Positions 39,077 to 51,538 of a DNA stretch of 64,000 nucleotides are shown piece by piece; the first letter of the stretch is position 1, and each line of letters begins with the position of its first letter. The notes beneath the pieces are model-generated. The model was given only the letters and a program-made list of their open reading frames with translations. It was not told where the DNA came from and did not search any database. Source of the stretch: Mesostigma viride (lineage: Eukaryota > Streptophyta > Mesostigmatophyceae > Mesostigmatales > Mesostigmataceae); NCBI GenBank assembly GCA_009746045.1, contig RPFO01000418.1, positions 2,858,678 to 2,922,677 of the forward strand, read 5' to 3'. A program made the position numbers and the translations under genes.

Positions 39077-42000
39077 GTGAGAGCAATATAGTCAATAGTG
39101 ACCACCAGAGCAGAATGGTGGGAGAGAGCAACATAGTGACCACCAGGGCATGGCGGTGGGAACGTGCCATCCTTGCTCCTGACGATGGCCACCTGAACAC
39201 CATGAGGATGGCGCTGGAGGGGAGGGCATGTTGTTGACTAGATCTATAGCAGGGCTGAATTTGTTGTCCTTGCTCATGGGGGGGGGAGTGGCTGCGTGGT
39301 GGTGGCTGCGTGGTGGTGGCTGCGTGGTGGTGGCTGCATGGTGGTGGCTGCATGGTGGTGGCTGCATGGTGGCGGCTGCGTGGTGGTGGCTGCACGGTGG
39401 CGGCTGCGTGGTGGCGGCTGCATGGTGGCGGGGGGTAGTGGCTGCATAGTAGTGGCTGCGTGGTGGTGGCTGCGTGGTGGCGGCTGTGTGGTAGTGGCTG
39501 TGTGGTAGTGGCTGTGTGGTAGTGGCTGCATGGTGGTGGCTGCGTGGTGGTGGCTGCGTGGTGGTGGCTGTGCAGTGGTGGCTGCGTGGTGGTGGCTGTG
39601 CAGTGGTGGCTGCGTGGTGGTGGCGGTGTGGTGGCGGCCGCATGCACATGGCGGCTTGGTGTGGGGGGGGTAGTGGCTGTGTGGTGGTGGCTGTGTGGTG
39701 GTGGCTGCATGGTGGCGGCTTCATGGGGCGGCTGCATGGTGGTGGCTGCATGGTGGCTGCATTGTGGTGGCTGCATGGTGGCGGCTGCGTGGCGGGGGGT
39801 AGTGGCTGTGTGGCGGTGGCTGCGTTGTGGGGGCTGCATGGTGGTGGCTGCATGGTGGCGGCTGCATGGTGGCGGCTTGGTGTGGGGGGTAGTGGCTGCG
39901 TGGTGGCGGCTGTATGGTGGTGGCTGCGTGGTGGTGGCTGCATGGTGGCGGCTGCATGGTGGCGGCAGCATGGTGGCGGCTTGGTGGGGGGGGGTAGTGG
40001 CTGCGTGGTGGTGGCTGCGCGGTGGTGGCTTCGTGGTGCACAATACCCTGGCAGTGGTCAACTATCAGGCGCGTACAGCCATTCTGCTAACGTCAAGCAT
40101 GCCTGAATCAGCAAGATCTTATCGTTGCCAAGTCCCGTATTTCGCTGCATGTTTTCGCGCAGTGCACTATTATTGCTTTACCGTTAATAGGTTCTTTTTG
40201 CGCGGTATTTCGCTGGATGTTTTCGCGCATTGCACTATTATTGCTTTACCGTTAATAGGCTCTTTTTGCGCGGTATTTCGCTGCATGTTTTCGCGCAGTG
40301 CAATGCACTGCGCCTATCTTAATGCCGTCAATCTTCACCGATAGTGCTGTCTACCTTAACCGATAACGCTGTCTTGTTTGTTTTTCAGTAAGCTTCTGCC
40401 TCTGGAAACGCCTCTGACATCCCGGCCCTTATTTGGATGCTGAACAGGAAAGGGTTCCTCATTGGATCAGTCAGTGTCAATTATGCCTGTGTGTGCAGGA
40501 AGGGGTGGATTACGCAGCCATCTTCCTATCGGGGCTATACATATGCAGGACACCACAGGCATTACGGGTGGTGGCCTACGGCGAACTGATGGGGACGGAC
40601 GCGCAAGGGGTGATGGGTCCCGTCGCGTTTGCTAGGCACATCGCCGAGGTGCGACCGGTGGCCGGGGAGGACGGCAGGTGGGAGACCACGCTGATGCTGC
40701 ACGCCGACTGGCTGGCGCGCGAGCAACGGTTCCAGGTGGGTGGGTGGCTGGAAGCTACAGGAAACAACACGTGGCATGCAGGACTCAGTTGCAGGACTCA
40801 GTTCCCCTAGTACAGATGGCGCAGGAGCAAGGGCTCCAGGTGGGTGGCCTGAAGCCACACGAAACAATGCGTGGCACACAGGACCTGTCCGTACATGGAT
40901 GGCGCCCGAGCCTGGGATTCCGCTCAAGTAGCGCACATGTTTTGAAGCGATGTAAGGTGCGGAGGATCATCACTGGGGCATTTGTCCCTTTTTACTACCT
41001 GCCCGCCTGCCTGCCTGCCCACCCGCCCGCAACCCTCACTGCCCTTTCCCCCCCCAACCCCCCCCCCCTACACCACCCACCTACTTAATGGAATCTCTCT
41101 TCTGAGAAAACCTTGTGGACACGTTCAAGTTCTTTGCTCCGGGCGTTCCTGTGTCTTGTTGCGTCCTGGCAGCAAGAGAATTGTTGCTTTGCCAGGCCCC
41201 CGCGGCAGCCTGCATGAAAGGGGTCGGATCGCCTAGTTCTGGGGGTGCCTGGTTCTGGGGGTGCCTAGTTAATGGGCGTTGCCTAGTTAGTGGGGTGCCT
41301 GGTTCTGGGGGAGCCTAGTTCTGGGGTTGCCTAGTTAGTGGGGTGCCTGGTTCTGGGGGTGCCTAGTTAATGGGGTTGCCTAGTTAGTGGGGTGCCTGGT
41401 TCTGGGGGTGCCTAGTTAGTGGGGGTTGCCTAGTTAGTGGGGTGCCTGGTTCTGGGGGTGCCTAGTTAGTGGGGTGCCTGGTTCTGGGGGTGCCTAGTTC
41501 TGGGGTTGCCTAGCGTTCCTTGATGCCTCTGTGGACGAACCCACGCGCGCGAGATGGAAAGGCAGCCTCCTTGTCATGCACGAGGACGAGATGGCGTCAG
41601 ACGTTAGACAACGAAGGAATGCCAGCTCGGTTGCTACGCTAGGCTTTCATTCCCATCGTAGATCTGTCCAGACACGAAAGAGGGCGCTTCTCTGGCTGCC
41701 CTGGGCGCTAGAACATTTGCTGTGTAATTAGAGACTGCAGACTGGTTTGGATAATGCTAAGTGCTTATAGATTAGTTTAACTTATGGTGGCGTTCGCGAA
41801 CTTACCCCTGTCAGGAACGACAAACAGCAGTTGATTTGGTTGTGTGCCCTGAGTAAGCGATAGATGCACTTTAACTCTTTCGCTACAGCCAGGCGCCCAA
41901 TTCGCCAAATGCCGTGAGGCAAAGGAAAGAGGCCGTTCCATTGGCATGAGGGCAGTCACAGGGTCCGCACCCATGGTCCTGTCTCTTGCCATCGGTTGGG

Positions 42001-45000
42001 ACTTGTGCACCTAGCGGAGTGTCTGCTGCAACAAATCTGGCGCATCCGCCCTTTTTTTAGCCATTGCAGTGCATTTTGAAGGATTAGTGCAATATCGAAT
42101 GTAACACTGTAAAAATATTTGCAATGTGCTCATCCCATGGGTGCTTCTTTGTGGACACAATAAACAACGCAGCAAAAAATCCTTTCGCTGGGTATGGTCA
42201 CTATGATGGTTCCGAATGCTGAGCATCAAGCAGCAGCTTTCCTCCCACAACTGCGGTGGCCTTATGTCCATTTTGTTTTCCTTCCACACGCAGGCGCCGT
42301 ATGCACTCCGGAACGTCACCCTTCGCTCGGTGGACCTCGGATACCTGCGGCTGAACGCGATGGGGGAAGGAAGCCTGCTACCCATCGACATGGCCGACGT
42401 GACCACCAGGCGCATGCGTGCTAGAGCGCTCCTGTTCCAGCGTGCCATCCCCATAACGGACGAGATGCGATATGGCCGCAAGCCGGCAAGAAAAAACAGC
42501 AGCCACGGGCGACGGCTGCTGACCAGTACCGGCCACAGAGTAATCCTTGTCCATGGCTACTGCAGCTCTGACGTGTGGGGACACGTGGCCTATCAGTTCG
42601 ACAACGCGGTCAAATACCTTGACCTGCAGAAGAACGTCCGCCACGACACGTTTGCGCGCGGCATCCTTAAGTTTGGGGAAGACTTTGACAGTTACACGAT
42701 CATCGCGCACGGCCAGGGGGGCGCCGCCGCGCTCCACCTATACACGTACTATTGGTCGGGGCTGGACGAGGCGGATCCGAGCGCAAGGCTCATCCAGAGC
42801 GTGGGTACTCCGTACCAAGGGACCCCCCTTGCCCATTTCGCGTTGGCGGGCCTCGGGTCGGTGTTTGGGAAGGGATGCGGCCAGAACGATGACTTGTATT
42901 ACGACGGGGCCAGCGCGTGGTTGAAAGGGATTCCTGCGGCCGCGCGTGACAAAGTGTACTATTACACGACTTCAGAGGCCGCGGACGCGTGCGATGCCTT
43001 GACAGATGCCTCGTTGGCGGACGCCCAGGACGGCGTCATGGAGCAGGCAAAGGGCCAGCTGGACGGGGGGCATAACATGGGCCACAAGACCGGGTGGTGC
43101 CACACGCTCAACATGGCGGAGCCGCCCCAGACGTGGGACAGCGCGAGGAATGCGGAGATGAACAGGTTCGCGCAGGCGCCGGCAACAGGTGGGTGCTGCC
43201 CATGACCCATGCAGTCCTGCTAAACGGTCGCCTACTATGTGCAGGCAACCGGTATAGGCATGAGCACCGATGAGCCGTGACCCGTGTGTCACTGCCTGCT
43301 AGCCTTGCGGATTCCGTCTGAAGCTGCCTATATAGTGTATATGCTTGTCTCTGAAGTTTTATATGTGCGTGGGATGCCAGTTAGCCGTGCCTGTCTATCA
43401 ACAGCTATAGTTGGTTACTCACGGCGGTTGTATGTTAGATCAGTTTGGCATCACATCCCTTGATCAAAAGGGCCTCCGTTTGGTTCCATATACTACTATA
43501 TCGCTACCATGTGGTTTGAATTGAAAACTAGGGTTAGATAGAGAACTCGAGTTAGATAGAGAACTTGAGTCAGATAGACCTGGAGCTGTATATACAGAGC
43601 TCGAGTTAGATAAAGAACTAGGGTTAAACGGGAGAAGTTATGTGTGCTGTCTGGCAGGTAAATCACCTGCTCGTGTGTTGTCTGTATCCCCATCATTGTG
43701 TCCTACCTCCGTTGTCCCTATCCTCGTGTGTCATTCCTATACAGACAACAGTTTCAATCACGCCTCTTGCCAGGATGACTCATCATGCATGAGCCTTGTG
43801 CTACCTCGGTTTTCAATACCTCGCCCTTGAGAGTTCCCCCCGTGCTCGTCACCGCAAACTTTTCCCGCAGATGCGCTCGCCATCCCTCTGACTCCCGTGT
43901 ATGGCGTGGGGAGCACGCTCACTGTGACGGGCACCACCATTAACGCGGTGGACCGCTACACCGACACGTGCGGCACCTCCGCTACCAATGGCCGCGACGT
44001 GGTATGGAATATGTGGCAGTACTACGATCCCTTGTAATCCACACATGGGATGCTAGTGCTGGGATTACGAATATGGGGCAGTGCTACGATCCCTTGTAAT
44101 CCACACATGGGATGCTAGCGCTGGGATTATGAATATGGGGCAGTGCTACGATCCCTTGTAATCCACACATGGGATGCTAGTGCTGGGATTATGAATATGG
44201 GGCAGTGCTACGATCCCTTGTAATCCACACATGGGATGCTAATGCTGGGATTACGAATATGGGGCAGTGCTACGACCCCTTGTAATCCACACATGGGATG
44301 CTAGTGCTGGGATTATGAATATGGGGCAGTGCTACGATCCCTTGTAATCCACACATGGGATGCTAGTGCTGGGATTACGAATATGGGGCAGTGCTACGAT
44401 CCCTTGTAATCCACACATGGGATGCTAGTGCTGGGATTACGAATATGGGGCAGTGCTACGATCCCTTGTAATCCACACATGGGATGCTAATGCTGGGATT
44501 ATGAATATGGGGCAGTGCTACGATCCCTTGTAATCCACACATGGGATGCTAGCGCTGGGATTATGAATATGGGGCAGTGCTACGATCCCTTGTAATCCAC
44601 ACATGGGATGCTAGTGCTGGGATTATGAATATGGGGCAGTGCTACGATCCCTTGTAATCCACACATGGGATGCTAGCGCTGGGATTACGAATATGGGGCA
44701 GTGCTACGATCCCTTGTAATCCACACATGGGATGCTAGCGCTGGGATTACGAATATGGGGCAGTGCTACGATCCCTTGTAATCCACACATGGGATGCTAG
44801 TGCTGGGATTACGAATATGGGGCAGTGCTACGATCCCTTGTAATCCACACATGGGATGCTAGCGCTGGGATTATGAATATGGGGCAGTGCTACGATCCCT
44901 TGTAATCCACACATGGGATGCTAGTGCTGGGATTACGAATATGGGGCAGTGCTACGATCCCTTGTAATCCACACATGGGATGCTAGCGCTGGGATTATGA

Positions 45001-48000
45001 ATATGGGGCAGTGCTACGATCCCTTGTAATCCACACATGGGATGCTAGTGCTGGGATTACGAATATGGGGCAGTGCTACGATCCCTTGTAATCCACACAT
45101 GGGATGCTAGTGCTGGGATTATGAATATGGGGCAGTGCTACGATCCCTTGTAATCCACACATGGGATGCTAGCGCTGGGATTACGAATATGGGGCCGTGC
45201 TACGATCCCTTGTAATCCACACATGGGATGCTAATGCTGGGATTATGAATATGGGGCAGTGCTACGATCCCTTGTAATCCACACATGGGATGCTAGCGCT
45301 GGGATTATGAATATGGGGCAGTGCTACGATCCCTTGTAATCCACACATGGGATGCTAGTGTTGGGATTACGAATATGGGGCAGTGCTACGATCCCTTGTA
45401 ATCCACACATGGGATGCTAGTGCTGGGATTACGAATATGTGGCGGTACTACGATCCCTGGTAATCCACACATGGGATGCTAGTGCTGGGATTATGAATAT
45501 GGGGCAGTGCTACGATCCCTTGTAATCCACACATGGGATGCTAGTGCTGGGATTACTATTTTTTCCTATGAGTAGTGGTGAAGTTTCCTGCCGCCACGAC
45601 ATTGCGTCAAATCGCATACTGTACGTGTTCTTTATTCTCACAGTGGACGCTCACAGTAAAGTGCTGTGGGATATTGGCACTATCCCAACAAATAGCTCTG
45701 AGGCTGTTCTATTCCCAACGAATAGCTCCGAGGCTGTTCTACTCGCGACGAATAGCTCCGAGGCTGCTCTGGCTAGAATGAGGTCCGTCGTGCGTGCGTG
45801 CGTGCGTGCGTGCGCTTCTAATGGCTTCTAATGGCTCCTAATGGCTTCTAATGGCTTCTAATGGCTTCTAATGGAGGCCGATGCTTTGCTCTACAGGAGA
45901 ATGCTGGCACCCACCCCATCCTATTAATAGCAGCAGGCACCACCCCATGCTTCTTCTATTGCCAAACTGTCTCGTAAGTCCACTTAGTGTAGACATGCCC
46001 ATCTTTTCACTTCTTGCTGTCTACCCTCACTCCAAGCACCTCATGTACCCCAGGCTTCCAATCGCCACCAGCTTTACACCAAGTAACTAACATATGACTG
46101 CCGCATAACGCGGAATACTTCATTTTACATGGTCCCCTTGTTCCACTCCATGTGGCATTCCTCCTTTCACATCCCTTTGTCCAGCTATATTCCTACCGCC
46201 CCAAAATAGGGCAGCGCGTGACCATCGAGGTCGGCGCGTATACCGCCACGGCGCCCCTGTCCAAGATATGGTCCACGGACCCTTTGTTTTCCCAGTGCAT
46301 CGACACGCCCGTGGATCTCGACAGCGGGAGTGGGGTCCGTCTCCAGAACGTGGCGCTGACGGCCGGCGCTGATTACTACATCGCGGTGGATGGGTACGTC
46401 ATGTCCGCGTGAATGGAAGCTGGTGCTGCTGCAGAGGCTTACCACTAGAGCTCTTCCCTCTGGATGGAACGAAGAGCACCACTAGAGCTCTTCCCTCTGG
46501 ATGGAATGAATAGCACCACTAGAGCTCTTCCCTCTGGATGGAACGAAGAGCACCACTAGAGCTCTTCCCTCTGGATGGAATGAATAGCACCACTAGAGCT
46601 CTTCCTACCCTAAACCCTAAACAGTAGAATTGTACCACTAGAGCTTTTATCTGTGTGTGGATGGAATGTATTTCCACGAACTGTGCCACATGAGCTCCTA
46701 TCTGTGTATCAGGGCATGTTTATTATGGCCTTCCAAACAAACGGATAGGGTTCTTAACCTACGGCATAGCCTCACCTAGCACCATGGCTACGAAGTATCT
46801 GCGTGCCACTAGTTGTTAAATCGAGGCACAACAGAAGCTGAATGGCATGGCTTACAAAGGAATGGCAACACACCACCTGCTGGATCTGTGGTTACAGATT
46901 GCAGTCCGTTTGTGCAGGGTTAAGTGAGTAAGCCGTAAATGTATAGCTATATTTCTATTCATTGGCAATGATTTATTACGGAGGTGAGAGGGGCATAGCT
47001 ATATATATACTTCCGTATGTATCAACTAGATGTTTGTACTGAGTGTGCCTGGTGCTAGATACGTGGCTGTAGATGGTACGATTGAGGATCGATACGCGCA
47101 TGGCCGCGTGTTTGTAGTACCTGCAAACACATGGCAGCATTCAATTCAAAAATGTCTGAAACATGACAAGAGAAAAACGCTCGTAAAGTGTGTGCTTGTT
47201 TGTTACTGCACTCGAGCTCGTACAGCGGTGGACAGTGGACAAGCAGGTGCACCCACCTACCCTACGTTTCTACTACTACCCTACCCTACTAGTTGCGGCA
47301 GAGGTATACAGCACCCGATGGTTGTAAGTATGCAACCGCTTTGCACGACGACCCAAAAGTGGCAGGATGCCAACATAATTGGGCACACTGGACTATAGGG
47401 CACACAGGACTATAGGGTACGCTGGACTGTAGGGCACACTGGACTACAGGGCACACTGGACTATAGGGCACGCTGGATAGGGCACACTGGACTATAGGGC
47501 ACATTGGACTATAGGGCACACTGGATAATAGGGCACACTGGATAGGGCACACTGGACTAGAGGGCACACTGGACTAGAGGGCACACTGGACTAGAGGGCA
47601 CACTGGATAGGGCACACTGGACTAAAGGTCACACTGGACTATAGGGCACACTGCCCGGATAAGCCTGCGTACCCACTTTCCTGTCCATGGCTTTCTTATT
47701 GTGATGCATCCTTTGCCTCAATTGCTCGGACTTGGAACTTGTCGGCGTGCACCTTTCCCTCTGTTGCAGGTATGCGGGTGGAGCAAACTACTCCTTGGCC
47801 ATCACAGTCACCGCGCAAGGCAAGTGTCGGATGGCATCGTGGCAAGCCCACATGAAACATGAAGGAGACATGTATATTTCATCAAAAGGTTTGGAGTTAA
47901 TCGATGTCGCCTGGTTGTATTTTCCTGGGATGCCCCTCTCTCAGTTCTGTTTTATATCATCGTTGGATTCCAGTGTACGGCTACATACTGATACTGATAC

Positions 48001-49028
48001 GATGCTGAATAGCAGTTCTGGTCTTTGAATATCTTTCTGGGCTCTGTATGAGGTACGTGCCAACAGCCATGATTGCGATCACTAACACATGATTGCGATC
48101 ACTATCCAGACTACAGCATCCTATAGCATCTTGCTACATCATAATAGGATAACTGTGATTGTCACACACACATGCATGTAGCACTTTGAAGTCAAGCTGT
48201 CGACCCTTGTCTGTATGGGTAGGCCAGCGAGCAGGACTGCGTATGCTGTGGGCACATAGGCTCACAGCAGTAGCTGCGGGATGCGGAGGCAGCCACATTG
48301 TACGGTGTACTCGAGCGGTCCACATTGTACGGTGTACTCGAGCGGTGTACTCGAGCGGTGTACTCGAGATACTGTGACGTACCGTAGCAGAATGCAGCAT
48401 AAGCACAAGGCATGGTGGATCCTATACGCACTCACCTGTTTCGTGGACAATTTTATCGAGGCCCGAGTTGGCTGTCACGGACTGACTAGGGTTTCGGGCT
48501 TAGGGTTTAGATGGAGGGTTTAGACACTTTGAGCGAGGCCCAGATTGGTTGTCACTGACTCCAGCTCTGCTGCCAACCCGCCTCCTTGGATGTTCTCGTG
48601 TATGGTGTTGTTGCGTCTTGTTATGGGTTACATCAACATGTTGTTATCGGTTACTGGAATGCTCTTTTCGCGAGCGTCAATGGGGATATTTCATGGTCAA
48701 CGCTGTAGCTGGACGTTGGATGGTGTCAGCGCTATGAGCTTGCACAGCGTGGGCCACCCTTGCAAATCCTGTAAGGTGCACGGGCGCTCTTTTGCCACAA
48801 GAGCTTGGCAAGTGCCATATGCAGCTACCGGTGCACCTTCCCGAGGCCACAAACATGGGACCTTTGTAGATCTCTCATTCCTCTTTCCTCTTCTGCAACT
48901 CCCCATTTTCTTTTTCTTTTGCCCTCTTTCCTCCCCCTGCACTGGTCCCCCCTCCCCCCCACCCCACGCACATATTGCACACGCACGCACGCTTACACAC
49001 GCACTCCTCGCTGTCTCTTTCTCTCTCT

Positions 49029-49066
<38 letters not shown>

Positions 49067-51449
49067 TCTCTCTCACACTCACACACACACACACACACAC
49101 ACTTGTTGATGATCCAATAACTGCATCTGCACGGTGTCTCACAGATGGCGACACCACCGACAACCCCATCGTCATCCCCACACTGGACTACGTGGGCGCC
49201 TCCGCGTCCATCACCGCCAACTTGTCACGATACACCAGCAGCTACGAGATCCAGTGCGGGATGTCCGTCCCTGCTGGCCCAGACGTGGTACGTAGCCATT
49301 ACCAATAAGGCCAATTACTACTAGTTCCTAAGGCCAATAGTACCATCAGTCAGGTTAGCTGCAGCAGGAATTAGGCCACTAGCGGCTTTATAGTTAGTGA
49401 GGCAGGACAGTTTTCCTCTAGGCCCAAACGCATGGGGCCTTTACCGCTGGAAGTTCCCGCATGATGTGTTGCACCCTTCAAGCAGCAAGGTTGCAGTTCC
49501 CAGCATTATTTAGCTCAGATTTGCGCACTCTACTGGTGAGCTTTAACCTGCGTTGCTGCGTTGGCATAAGAGCTTGCACGCTATATGTTGGGAAGCCATG
49601 GGGCGCCATTGACCTTTGATGTGCTGCTCTAAGTTCATGTTGGCATCGCTAAGCTCTTACGTATGTGATAGAGCATCGTTCCATTGCGTGTACCTTGTAA
49701 GGGCAGCAAAATAATTCCAAACTGGGCTAGCAGTGAGAGTAAAGGAAATCATGGCTGTTCTTAATTGACCCCACCATGCCGTCAATCTTTTGCGGTTTCA
49801 TCTTCCACCCCTCGGTCTGCTGTTGTAATCGAAATAGTAACGCAATATTTCGGCACTAACCGAAGTTTTTTGTGTACCAACATGCATGAAAGCTTAGTCT
49901 ATATGGAAGTCTGCTTGCCATGTCAATCATTAATAACCCTGATCCTTTCTCGGCGGCTCATCCATTATGATGCTGCTAGTTTAAATTACTATGAAATATC
50001 ATGTGGGTATAGCAAAGTCCCAGCATAATGGGGCGATCGTTGGAGTGTGTCCGACATTTGCACACGGCCTTTTGTTTGATAGTGACCGTGACCAAAGATG
50101 CGATGATTGGGGCTAGCTGATTGGGGCTGGGCTAACTCTTTCCGAACAAGATCATTGGGGACCTTGTATATAGATTATCGATATGCATATTTTCAAGACC
50201 AGGTCTTGAGTTCTTGTGTCGAAGATGGTATCGGCCAGAATGGCCCATGATAGGCGCTAGTGATACTGCGACCATGTCATGCATGTCATGCCTAGCTGTG
50301 ACCCCACGCCGTTGTCCACCCTCAATGCAGACATCCGTCATCTTTCCGGCCTGCGCTGGTTGTCTCATGGACACGATGGTCACTATAACACAGTATTCTG
50401 GGCTGCGCTGGTTGTCTCATGGACACAATGGTCACTATAAAACAGTAGTCTGGTCTGCGCTGGTTGTCTCATGGATATGTGGGTGATCTTCCACACCGTG
50501 TGTTTACCTGCGCCCACATCTTCCAGGTGTTTACCTACGTGCCAGCCTACACGCAAACCGTCCGGTTCGACACGTGCACGTCCGAGTTTGACACCGTGTT
50601 GGAGATAAAGCGCGCGGACGGCACGGGCGAACCCTGGTGCAGCGATGATGCGGACCCCCCTGAGACCCCCCTGGACGAATGCTTTAACAGCACCGGAAGC
50701 AGGGTCCCTGGAGCAGCGCTGGCGGCTGGTGTCACGTATCGCATCCTTGTGAAAGGGTAGGCGTGATTTGCTCACTTGCCATTAGTTAGAAAGGTGATGC
50801 AAGAATTTGTGCCTGGTTGCCATTAGATAGGGTTGTGTGCATCCTCCTCCTAAGTAAGTGTCCATTTAGCCGTTTGCGAGCATTTTGGAACCCTAAACCC
50901 TAAACCCTAAACCCTAAACCCTAAACCCTAAACCCTAAACCCTAAACCCTTAACCCTAAACCCTAAACAGTAAGTGTCCATTTTGCGAGCATTTTGGAAC
51001 CCTTCACCTTCATGGCCCCCCCTCCCCACTTATTTGTTACTCGAAGGGACGAGATGACGACAAGCTTGCGAAGCGTGATGATAGGTGCGTAAGGCGAGCG
51101 ATTTTATGAAAACGCCTGTGGGTTCCTTTGTTTTTCTCGTGATGTTGTTGTATGACTAGCTGCTTTCATCCTGTGTGGCTCGGCCACGTTTACCCTGCAT
51201 GTTGCTGGCTGCTTCCCTTCCGATGTAGGTATTACGAGGACAGCACTGGCTGGTTTGCGCTCACGCTCACCGTGACAAGTCAGCGTAAGTCGGTGGTCAG
51301 GAATGCAGAGCATGCATGTTTCCCAATGGTTCAGCAAATGCTTTTGCGTTGCTTACGTGTCCAACATGCATCAGGTTAAAACCAGCTTGTGTGGCTTGAT
51401 GGGGTGCGCCCCTGTTATAGTAGCATTGTTATTAGTGTTGCCATTAGTA

Positions 51450-51538
<89 letters not shown>

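Noticed and set aside
39009-40344. Long frames on both strands (up to 350 codons) rich in His/Pro/Thr or Val/Ala/Trp/Gly
   Set aside because: They come from a 14-bp repeat that stays open in all frames; the region is intron 1 of the secreted-protein gene.
44002-45562. CRISPR array or satellite centromere
   Set aside because: The 62-bp units are directly abutting with no spacers, and the array is a single intron between two exons of one protein module.
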